From contig JAZBRS010000020.1 in NCBI GenBank assembly GCA_037176725.1, forward strand, positions 82,716,001-82,780,000: 64,000 nucleotides of DNA, in the 5' to 3' direction. How positions within the stretch are numbered: the stretch's first letter is position 1; every line of letters starts with the position of its first letter. The notes under the pieces were generated by a model that had not been told where the DNA came from, ran no database searches, and worked only from the letters and a program-made list of their open reading frames with translations. Source of the DNA: Posidonia oceanica. Its lineage: Eukaryota; Streptophyta; Magnoliopsida; Alismatales; Posidoniaceae. This document shows positions 11,411-21,576 of the stretch, piece by piece. A program made the position numbers and the translations under genes.

Positions 11411-14400
11411 TGTAGCGATCCTGTGAGTTTCGCGATCGTTCGTAGACACTGCCAGAGCTCATGTGCACCGATCGGAAATCAGGTTCACTATTAGTGGGTG
11501 ATCCGAGGAGGAAACTCAACTCAAAACACCGAAAACAGAGGCGAAAAGCCAAAGGGAAAGAGAAAGGAAAAGGAAAAGGGAGTCGCCACCTAGTCTATTA
11601 TGGGGAAGACGAGGAAAACCAAGGAAAAGCATAGAAAACAAGCAAATAGATGCAATGCTATGCAAAAATGGATGACTCATGCCAAAGACGAGGGCAAAAT
11701 GGTCACTACGGGCCAGAGAAAGGGTAAGGACTGCTGTTACGTGCGGGAAAGGTGTTAGGCACCCCCGACACGCCCGAGAAGTCGGTCTTTCTAGGCTAAC
11801 TCACTCGCATATGCCAAAAAATGCATGCTTTGAATGCCTAAGTGCCATGAATGCCATGTATGGAAATTAAACATGCTGTCTAGACACTCAGCAGTGCTGC
11901 CAGTGTTCCAAACCGAGCGAACCCTGGTTCGTAAGAACTCCAAACAGTAAGCATCACTGCCCTAATGCAAATGCAGGCGATAAAGCAAAACTGCGAGGAA
12001 AACCATGTAATGCAAGCGACACGCAAGGGATAAAGCAAAAGCAGATTCGAGGCGAAAACTTTGGGAAAGCGTGCAAGGCAAGGCGTGAAACCAAAATAGG
12101 GTCCCGACAGCATGCATGGGTGTCGTAGGCATGTACCAGGACCAACGAAATGCAAGGGGCGGCGATCAAAACGGATTCGTTACTTAAAACAGAGGTGCAG
12201 CTTACTGCAAGTGTTGGACGCGACTATCAGCAGCGTCCAATGTTGGACGCTGGGATAGCTGGCATCCAACACAGGCAGAAGCCAAAATGCAGAAAACATG
12301 CAATGCAAACTTGGAAATATGGATTTAATGCAATGTAAAAACCCAAGGGCAGATAGGGCATGCTGGGAAACCAAAACACGAGGCCCAGAAACCAAAAGCC
12401 AGATCAAAGCAATTTTCAAACGAGCAGAGGGTGTTGGACGCTCAGAATGACAGCGTCCAATGTTGGACGCAGAGATTAGTGTGTCCAACAACCAAGCCAT
12501 GCCTTTTGAGGAAAAAAATGCATGCATGTAGGCTATATGAATGCGATGTAAGTGCTGCATGAGAGTGCATGACATGTATAACATGCAAGGCAGTCAAGAT
12601 AAATAACCAGAATAAGATTTGATAGCAAGATGCAAGCATGAATGAGGCTTAAGCTATTACAGGGTGTTGGACACTAGAACAGACAGCGTCCAACGTAGGA
12701 CGCTGCAGTATCCAACGTCCAACACTCTGGAAACAGATAGATGACAAGATAGCATGCAAACTAGCAAGCAAACTTCATAGCATGAATTCAGGTTGCTGTA
12801 AACAGACATAGGCATGGCATGTAGGCAGGGATCAAACAAACATAAAAGATCAGAGCATCATGCAAGCAATTAAATGGAAGTTACTAAGTAGAAACGTAGG
12901 ACGCTGGAAACATCAGCGTCCAACGTAGGATGCTGAATACTCCAGCGTCCAATACATGGAGGATGCAAACCTACCTGCAAAGGGGGAGCTCAGCTCTAAA
13001 CCCCACTTAAACATGCATGCAAGCTACTGAGGACATGCCAGATCAAGAAAAAACACTCAAACCAAGCATACAACCCATGAGAAGCAAGTAAGAAAAAGTA
13101 TGCAAAGGAATAAAGGAGTAGAAACCCACGAAAAATAGCATGCAACTTGAGAGGAGACTAGCAAGCTTAAACATGGTTGCCATAGGGGCCAGGCATCACT
13201 AAACATGCATGGATCATGTATAAATCTCAAAAATAAGCAACATGCAAGCATGGCAGCAAATGTAAGCAAAAAAGGAAGTAGGACACTGGATGAACCAGCA
13301 TCCAACGTTGGACGCGACTCACTCTAGCGTCCAACACAGGCAGACAGCAGATTAACGTGAGGCATGCAATATTGATCCAAAATGGGATCAAAATAGGATA
13401 CTAAGCATGCAAAGGCATCAAGGAACATGTCAGGAAGTATATACCACAAGCTCATGAAGATGTAAACAATGCATGGCTAGCATGAAAGCAAAATCAGAGC
13501 AAAAGAAAACAGTGACAGCTGGGTGTTGGACGCTGCACTATTGCGCATCCAACGTTGGACGCACCAGGCTGGGCGTCCAACAAGTCGAGAACTCCTCGGC
13601 CAAAATCGATGCTCAAATCGGTGCAAAAAGCGAAGCTAAGAATCTAGGAAGCATGAGCATGCAAAGAGGAACATGAGCATATGTTCAAAGCTTAAAATGG
13701 GCAGGTGGTTAGCTCCACCCACCTCCTCCTCCTTGCGACTGGTGGCAGGAGCTATTCCAACTAGCCAAGGAGGCATGCGTGCTCATTAGTTATCCTAGCA
13801 TGCTCGTGTGTGCATGGGCTAGCTACAGGTATCGAGTGCCTACCTTGGCGCGGCTTGAAGTGGCTGTTCCGCTCGCGGCCGGTCGGCGCAGAAGCTTGCG
13901 GTAGGCGAACTCCTACGAGCTTGCTCGGCGTGTAGAGGGCACGGGAGAGGGAGCTGGAGGTCTGAGGGCGATCGTGGAAGTTCGCTCTTGGTCACTCAAG
14001 CTCTCAATTCTCTCTGGAATAGGTGTGGTGTCCTATGCAATGGCGAGAAGGTCGCTGTTTTGTTGATGCGTTCATGGGTTCGTGTGAAGAGAAGACAGCG
14101 GCTTTTGGGCTGGCTTTGGATGGATTTTGCAGGCGATTGCAGGCGTGGCAGGGGCTTCTGTGAGTGGGGAATCCACGAGGGATGTCAAGCGAAGGCACAG
14201 GGCTTGTCAGAAGGTCGAGGAAGTCTCAATGGTGGTAGGTGGAGGTGGCCAAAGTCAGTGACCTGTGGAGAGAGCGGAGGTCATGCTGGGGTAGAGGAGA
14301 TGGCTTGGCAGGGCAGTTACTCGGCCTTGGCAGCTAGTGAATGGCTTGGAGTGGTGAGTAAGTGGCCGAGGAGACCGGTAGTAAGTGTGTGCAGGCGGTG

Positions 14401-14781
14401 GAGTGGACGGAAGGTGAGCCAGAGGTGGCGGAGCAGCTACTGCACCTCCCGGGTCGTTGGACGCTAGTGCAGAGCACGTCCAATGTTGGACGCTAGTACA
14501 GAACGCGTCCAACGTTGGACGCTGCCCGTGCCAACATCCAACACGCCCAGGAGGCCAAAGGATGAAATGGGCTTGGGCCTTGGTTTAAAAAGTTTTAAAA
14601 AGATGTAAAAGACTTGGGTGATGGTTTTGGGGTTTAGGTGGGGTTTTAGGGTTGGTTTAGGAATGGGATTTGATTTTAAGGTCAAAATGGGTTAATTGAA
14701 AAAAGAGAGTCATCCCAGAGTCCAAGCAAGCTTTCCAAAGTAGTCCACCATCTTCCAAGCAGTCAAAATGGGGTGTCAACA
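11411..14781 (-). mobile_element. 5' LTR of minus-strand element E2 (3371 bp)
   Basis: Read on the minus strand, the LTR starts at 14781 with TGTTGACACCCC and ends at 11411 with ATCGCTACA, followed by the PBS. It shares its length and dispersed GTTGGACGC palindromes (clusters near 12213, 12430, 12663, 12892, 13278, 13523 and 14455) with the E1 LTR. An internal PBS copy (TGGCGACTC, minus strand) lies at 11580-11588. Open frames inside it are low-complexity and not supported as genes. The partner 3' LTR would lie left of the window beyond E1. CCTAT (14782-14786) is the expected target duplication on this side. Confidence 0.85.
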
Positions 14782-15185
14782 CCTATAAATGCGAGCGAGA
14801 ATAGCTAAGAAAGACCGATTCCGGGCGTGTCGGGGTGCCTAACACCTTTCCCACGTGTAACAGGAGTCCTTACCCTTTCTCTGGACCTGCAATGACCGTT
14901 TTACCCTTATCCTTGGTACAAGTCATCCCTTTTGCATAGTTTTGCATTCGTTTGTAGTTTTTTCTTGTTTCCCTGGTTTTCCTCGTCTCCTGATTGAGTA
15001 GACTAGGTGGCGACTCCCTTTTGTCTTATCTCTTTTATCTTCGCATTTTCCCGGTGTTTTCGAGTCGAGTTTCTCCTCGGATTCACTACCGACAGCAGCT
15101 TCTTCCCCCCTCTCACGGCACGATCGCATCGCGAGCTATGGCAACATGCGAGGCCCGCCGTGGGCTCTCGGGAAGAGGTCACACA
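14782..15185 (+). mobile_element. Tail of a Tat-type LTR (fragment A), cut by E2
   Basis: Plus-strand LTR end with the family's ordered blocks: 'GAAAGACCGATTCC', 'GGGGTGCCTAACACC', 'AACAGGAGTCCTTACCC', a PBS-like TGGCGACTCC at 15008-15017 and 'TTTTCGAGTCGAGTTTCTCC'. It ends near 15185 with GAGGTCACACA, placed by its distance to the PBS copy, which is close to that in neighbouring LTRs. The left part of the LTR is missing where E2 inserted. It closely resembles 21055-21464. Confidence 0.6.
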
Positions 15186-15364
15186 TATCAGTTCAGTTTG
15201 CATTCAATCATTCATTTGAATCATGTTTTGAACCATATTACATTGCTGTTTAGTCCAATAACATGTTTTATTTGCATTTTAGTCCTTTATGCATTTAAAT
15301 GCCATGTTAGTTGCATTTTAAACCATATTACATTGTAGTAAAGTACAATAGTTTGTTCTAATTG
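15186..15364 (+). mobile_element. Middle part of LTR fragment B, left of the solo LTR
   Basis: T-rich sequence with the TTGCAT...TAGTCC/TAGGTCC motif, which continues without a break at 19825 once the solo LTR and one copy of AATTG are removed. No gene is seen. Confidence 0.5.
15360..15364. repeat. Target-site duplication AATTG (left copy)
   Basis: AATTG directly before the TGTTGACACC start of the solo LTR. The right copy is at 19820-19824. Confidence 0.9.
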
Positions 15365-18300
15365 TGTTGACACCCCATTTCGACAGGCTGGATCGATTGG
15401 AACCCTCTGGTCGCTGCTGAACCCAAGTCTAGACCCAAACCCACGCCTTTCTCTCCTTCTTTCCCCTCAAAACAAGCCCAAACTCAACCTAGGATTACCC
15501 CCCTTTCCCGAACCTAAAAACTAACCAAATCCACAGGAAAACTCACCCCTGATGACTTAGCAAACCTACCAAAAAGCCCATAAAAATTCAAATCAGAACC
15601 CCTCCCAAAAACCCTAGGAAACTTAAGCAAAGCTACCCTTTTTCTACACCTCAAAACTCCTCCAAAACTTTCTCAAAACTAAACCAAAACCTTGGGACCA
15701 AAACTAGAAATCGTAGACCCCACACCCGCCAAGTTTCAGCCCTTTCCAAGACCTCTAAGCCCCCCTTTTGGCCAAATTATCGTTTTCTCTCTCCGGGATT
15801 ATCATTTTCTCTCTCCTCTCTCTCTCCTGATTATCCTCCTCCCTTTCACCCCCTTTTCTCCCACTTTCTTGCCTGGCTGTGGCCCCCCTTTGTACTTCTA
15901 TCTCTTCTCTATCTTATTTCTATTTTTACTTTATTTTTAGCATTTTCCTTGATTTTTAAAAAATCGTTTCCTCCAACTCATCTCTTTTCCCTTTTATTCC
16001 TCCTTTTTTCCTCTTCTTCTTCCTTCTCTTTTCCTCTTCCTTTCCTTTGCTAAAACCCATAAAAAACCCTAAAAATCTCTAAAACTCTAAAACATAAGAG
16101 AAACAAACCAGAACTCTAAGAAAAATAATTAAAAAACATTAAACGAACAATTAAAAACCTAAAACTAACTAAATCAAGCCAAGATAGAAAATCAAAGATG
16201 CAAGCTAAAAAATGCAAAACAAACCAAAAGAAAATGCTGAAAAATCAAGAAAAAAACTAGAATAAAATCAAAACCCACCAAAAGTGAAAACCCCATCAAA
16301 AGAATTAAAAAACAGACCCTAAAAAGAAGTAAAACAATTAAAAACACTAAGATAAACAATTGATAAAAAGAAAAAGCTTAATTTACAAATCTAAGAAAAA
16401 ACAATTTAAGAACTTAATTAAACAGAAAATGAGAAACACATTAAAAAGATTTAACAAAATTTAATCAAACAAGAGAAACCTAATTAAAAAAAAACATCAA
16501 GAAAACTTAAATAAAAAGAAAACCAAAAACATAACTCAAAAAGGCTTAAGAAAGAAAACCCTAAAAAGACTAGAATTAAAAAGCCCAAAACCCATTCTAA
16601 TTAATATGAAAATAAATCCTAAAAATCCTAATTAATATCCTAAATGCTTAACAAGAAAAACACAATTTTAAGAACAATTTAAAAAAGACTTAACAACACT
16701 TAATCAAGTGGAAAAAGAATTAAAAAAAACAAAAGAAACCCTAAAACCCTAATCAAGCCCAAAACCCCTTTAAACCACACTAATTAACCTAAAAACAGTC
16801 ATTAAAAAATTTAATCAAGACCCTAACCTACAACACAATCACACTAATATTTTACTTATTTTTATTCTTTTTTTCCTAATTTATTTCTCCCCTTTCTTCT
16901 CCTCCATTTCTCTTCCTCCTCTTATCCTTTTTTCTTTTTTTCTCTCTGCTGGGCCCGTCAGCCCGTTTCCTTTCTTTTTTTCAAATCCACGGCCCAGCCC
17001 ACGGTCACAGTCCTCTTCTTCCTCCTTCCCTCTGCACAGTACATCCTCTCTCCTTCTGCAACCGCTCCTGCCACAGTCAGTGTCTCAGCTTCCTGCCATT
17101 GCCAGGCCTGCGCTCGCACGCCTTCTGCCCGGACCGGACCGGCGTGCGCTGCATCGCGTCCGTGCTCCTGCCACCGCCCCCTCAGCATTCAATGGCCACA
17201 GCCAGACCTGCAAAACCAGAAAAAGGAGAACCATCAGAACCTTAACCGGGAGGGAGAAAAAGGGAGAAGGACCAGAAGTGAGAAACACTCCCGGCAGAAC
17301 TGAACTCGTGTGTGCAATCCCAACCAGAGAGAGCGACCTGAGAGAGAATTCGAGAGCGTTCTTCCCCATCTCAAACAACCTCCTCCTTCCCCGACTGCAT
17401 TCTTGAATTCCAGAGAGAAGAGAACCAGGAGAGCGCAGTCGGAGAGAGTCCTTGGCATCCCGGAGAGAGGTCATCCATTCCAGAGCCAATCTCCACCTGA
17501 AGCCTTCTCCTTTCTTCTCAGAAATCCCCAGAAAATCCTCCTTTTTTTATTCCAGTAATCCGACACCACTTCAAGCCTCCATCCTTCTCCCAATTGCTCC
17601 CCCAAATTCACCCAGCAACCAGTCATTTGCCTTCGCCATTTCCCAACCATTTCACCACCCGAAACCACCCTGAAACACCCTCAGACCACCCGACATTCCA
17701 TCTGAAAGCCAGCAGCAACCCACTTCGCAATTCCCTCCACTCCAGCCCGCAACCTTCTTCCCAACTCCACCCAGAGATTCACTGAACCTCCACCTTTCCA
17801 GAGCACCTGGCCTCAAGCCCGGTCATCCCCCACAGCCTGCAAACCCCACTACAAGCACTTACCCCTCCTACTGTCCAGAAATCGGCCAACCTTCCAAATC
17901 CCCTCCACACTCTCTAGAACCATAACCCAGCCATCCAGATCGACTCTCCAGACCTCCAGCTACCTCCCGGAGGGCTTCACTCCACCGGACGAGCAGCAAA
18001 CAAGGCCCCCCCACCTCTGGCAGCAACCTGAGAACCCAAGAACTCCAGATTCTTCTCCGGGCTCCAAAGCATCCGTCCGATCGCCCAGAAAGCACCGGAA
18101 GCTCGCTCTAAACCAGCTCCAACCTCCGCGAACGCCCTACAGTCACCGCTGCAACTGCACAGACGACGCCGACCAGCTCTGGTACTGCTGAGGTTGGGAG
18201 GACGCACCAGACGCGGGAAAAGGTAATTCTTCACCTCCTCGGCTCTCTCCCCTTCCCCTGCTGCTTTTCCACCGCTTAGAAGTAGGTTTTTGGTCCGCCT

Positions 18301-19819
18301 ACTCCGTTTTCTACTCGCCGGTCAGACCTTCTTCTCCGGCGCCGTCCTCCGATCTTCCCGACGCTCCAACCAGCGGAACGCCGTCCCGGTGACCCCTGGA
18401 GCTCTGCACGGACGTCAGCAGCCGCCTCTGCCATTCAGCGCCTCCACAACCCCCCTGTGCCGGCGGTCGTGAGGTCCGGTAGCTCACTGCTACAGTACTC
18501 ACCTCCGCCGGCGGTCACTGTGCATTTATTTTTACAGTTATATAGTTTTTTGTGTGAATATTGCATGATTTGCTTAAGTTTCTTTATTTTTGCGTTTCAG
18601 TCCTTCTGTCATTTAAGTTGCTTTGTTTTTAATTTAAGACCATGCTAAATTGCTTTATGTATTTCTGTTCTTCTGTATTTACATTCCAGTCCTTTTACTG
18701 TGCTGTTTAGTTATAAAATTTTGTGCTTTAGCCCTTCTGGTTTCATTTTTTGCACATAGGTCCTACAGTAGATCATTTCATTTAAATGCATTAACTTTAC
18801 CATATAATATTGCATTCTGTGTCCCTGCATTTTACTGTTTTTACATTTAGGTCCCATGCACTGTAGTAACTTAGGGTTTATTTCCTTATTTTGCATACTG
18901 CATTGCATATTTGCCCCTCTGATTTTTTCTTTTTGCATTTAGGTCCATCTTAAATGCACAGTAATCATTTTGCATGCATTTTAGCTTATTGCATTGCATT
19001 TTCAACCCTGCATTTTCAAAAAATTGCATGTCAGTCCATCATCTATGATTTCAGAGCATATTTTGCATATAAAATTGCATTTTTGACCCTGCATGATTTC
19101 AAAATGACACATAGGTCCTTTGCATCCCTTTAAAATCATGTAAAGTACCTATTTTCCCCGCTGTTTTGTTTTATCGCCTGCATTTGCATATAGGGCAGTG
19201 ATGCTTACTGTCTGGAGTTCTCACGAGCCAGGTCTCGCCCGGTTCGGAACACAGACAGCGTTGCTGAGCGTTTAGATTGCACGTTTACTTTCTTGCATTG
19301 CTCTCCCCCACTTAGAGCACACTTTTGAGCATTTAGATAGACATTCATTGGCACTTAGGCATCTAAAGTCTGCATTTCCCTGCGTATGCGAGCGTAAGCC
19401 TAGAAAGACCGATTCTCGGGCGTGACGGGGGTGCCTAACACCTTCCCCGCGTGTAACAGGAGTCCTTACCCTCTCTTGGCCCGCAATGACCATATTGCCC
19501 TTATCCTAGGCACGAGTCACATCATTTGCATTCATTTGCATCTCATTTCTTCTGCATTGCCTTGCATTGCATCTTTTGCTTGGTTTTGCGTGATTATTCA
19601 CGCATTTCCCTGATTTCCCTTGTCTCCCGATCTAATAGACTTGGTGGCGACTCCGATTTTGTCTTATCTTCTTCTTTTCTTCCCCTTTTTTCTTTTTTAA
19701 AATGTCTTCGAGTTAAGTCTTCCTTCTCGGACATAGCCGCTAATAGTGAACCTGATTCTGATCGGTGCACACGAGCTTTGGCAATGTGCATGGACGATCT
19801 GAACACCGGGATTACTACA
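15365..19819 (+). mobile_element. Solo LTR of a Tat-type element (4455 bp)
   Basis: A complete LTR from TGTTGACACC (15365) to GGATTACTACA (19819), flanked by the perfect duplication AATTG and with no internal region: the product of recombination between the two LTRs of one insertion. Its internal order is that of the G LTR: an A-rich segment (about 16030-16850), a pyrimidine-rich stretch, a GC-rich block (about 16990-18230) ending in a splice-donor-like AAAAG/GTAATT at 18222/18223, T-rich 'TTGCAT...TAGGTCC' repeats (about 18500-19180), then the conserved tail with a PBS copy at 19645-19654. Open frames inside are low-complexity and not called. Confidence 0.92.
18500..19180 (+). repeat. Degenerate TTGCAT...TAGGTCC motif repeats
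   Basis: Loose repeats in which TTGCAT and TAG(G)TCC or CAGTCC alternate every 30-60 bp. The same pattern occurs at 15190-15360, 19825-20400, 29870-30560 and 43478-44170, always between the GC-rich block and the LTR tail where both are present. Confidence 0.6.
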
Positions 19820-19824
19820 AATTG
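19820..19824. repeat. Target-site duplication AATTG (right copy)
   Basis: Second copy of the 5-bp duplication of the solo LTR. Confidence 0.9.
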
Positions 19825-21464
19825 CATATTTAGTCCAAAAAATGCTAAGATCATTGCATGCTTGCCTGTTTGCCTTGCTTTTGCAATTTAGTCCAATAGT
19901 TTGTGCTAATTGCATGTTAATCCCAATTCTAATTGCTTGCATGCTTGCATGTTCATTTTGCATTGCATAATAAGTCCCACATATTCTCTAAACTGCATGT
20001 AGGTCCAAATGTTGCATGCATTCACATCTTGCTCTGCTTTGCACATAAACCCTATAGTTTTCCTATATTGCATATAGGTCCCTATCTTTTACTGTAGCAT
20101 GCATTCTTTTATCTAATGTTGCATTTAGCTTCTACACGCATGCCATATTGCATTGTTAGTTCTTATCATGCATCTGCCCTGTTGCATTGCTTTTTTGCCA
20201 TATTTTTGCATATAGGCCCCTGCAGTTATTTTAATTGCACTTAGGTCCCTGCATTTGCATTCTTGCATGCATTGCATCCCATGCCATTGCACACTACACC
20301 ATAGCACTTGTTAGAGCACCCTTAGCCTCCTTGCATGTAGGATACCCTGCATTGCACCCACTTAGGGACATTTTGCACATTGACCCCTACTTAGACCACT
20401 TTTCCTAGTCCTTGAGCCATCTGACTTGAAATCTGAATAACTTTTGATCGGACCGTTGGATCTTCACAATCTAACTATCCAGGTGTTCCTGGTTGAATGA
20501 TCTTTCATTCTAACTAAAGTTATCTCAGATCAGGCCTCAGATCGTCAAGATAAGTCCATCAAAATCACTACATACCACTTATTGCCTACCACTTGCACTG
20601 CATGCATTGTTTTCGCACCCTGTTTTCTCATGCATGTAGATTAGGATTTTCCACCCTTGTTTTCTTTCCCCTTTGCTTGTTTCACACTTACATTGTGTGG
20701 TTTTACTTGGCTTTTCCACCCTTTGTTTCCTTTTCCCCTTTGCATGTCGAACTTGCATTGTGTGGTTTTACCGACGTTTTGTTTTATCACCTGCATTTGC
20801 ATTAGGGCAGTGATGCTTACTGTCTGGAGTTCTCACGAACCAGGGTTCACCCGGTTCGGAATGCTGACAACACTGCTGAGCACATAGGTTGCACATTTAC
20901 TTTCCTTGTACATCACATCACTTAGAACACACATTTGGGCAAGTAATCACAGCACACATGGCATTTAGACATTCAGGCATGCCTTTTAGCAATCATAGCA
21001 TGGCATTAGCATTCCTCGTCCCTTGGATGTGTAGTTAAAGGCAATCACTTGTCGAATTCCTGCAAATGCGAGCGTTTAGCCAAGAAAGACCGATTCCTTG
21101 GGCGTGTCAAGGGTGCCTAACACCTTCCCTGCACGTAACAGGAGTCCTTACCCTTTCTCTGGCTTGCAGTGACCATTTTGCCCTCGTCCTTGGCACGAGT
21201 CATCCTTTTTACGTAGCATTGCATTCATTTGCTTGTTTTCTATGCTTTTCCTTGGTTTTCCTCGTCTTCCCATTAATAGACTAGGTGGCGACTTGCTTTT
21301 GTCTTATCTTTATTTTATTCACGTTTTCCCGGTGTTTTCAAGTCGAGTTTCTCCTTGGATTCACTACTAACCATGACTTCCCTCCCTCTCTCATGGCACG
21401 ATTGCATCACGAGCTATGGCAGCGTTGCGAGGCCTGCTGTGGGCTCGAGCGGCGGACGGTCACA
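19825..21464 (+). mobile_element. LTR fragment B, middle and tail
   Basis: Continuation of the Tat-type LTR into which the solo LTR inserted. It carries the T-rich motif repeats, then 'GTGATGCTTACTGTCTGGAG' (about 20810), 'GAAAGACCGATTCC' (about 21085), a PBS-like TGGCGACTT (21286-21294) and an end near GGTCACAC (21464). The LTR start is not found. It abuts chromovirus 5' leader sequence at about 21465, so a Tat insertion or rearrangement removed or displaced the chromovirus 5' LTR and PBS. The exact end is inferred from spacing; no target duplication was recognised. Confidence 0.55.
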
Positions 21465-21576
21465 CTAAGTGCACCAGCTTAGTAGTGTCTGGTCTAGTGG
21501 CTCCATAGGACTGTACCGTTTGTGTTTTATGCACCTAATCTTTGGTTTTGTGTCTTTGTTTTGTGGCTATAGCGAG
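21465..21576 (+). mobile_element. Remnant 5' leader of the chromovirus
   Basis: About 110 bases between the Tat LTR tail and the chromovirus gag ATG. No tRNA-Met-type PBS (TGGTATCAGAGC) is present, so PBS and 5' LTR are missing from this side. Confidence 0.45.

Noticed and set aside
16740..16760. AACCCTAAAACCCTAA runs resembling plant telomere repeat
   Set aside because: Short, irregular and part of an A-rich LTR segment that recurs in three LTRs; not an interstitial telomere array.
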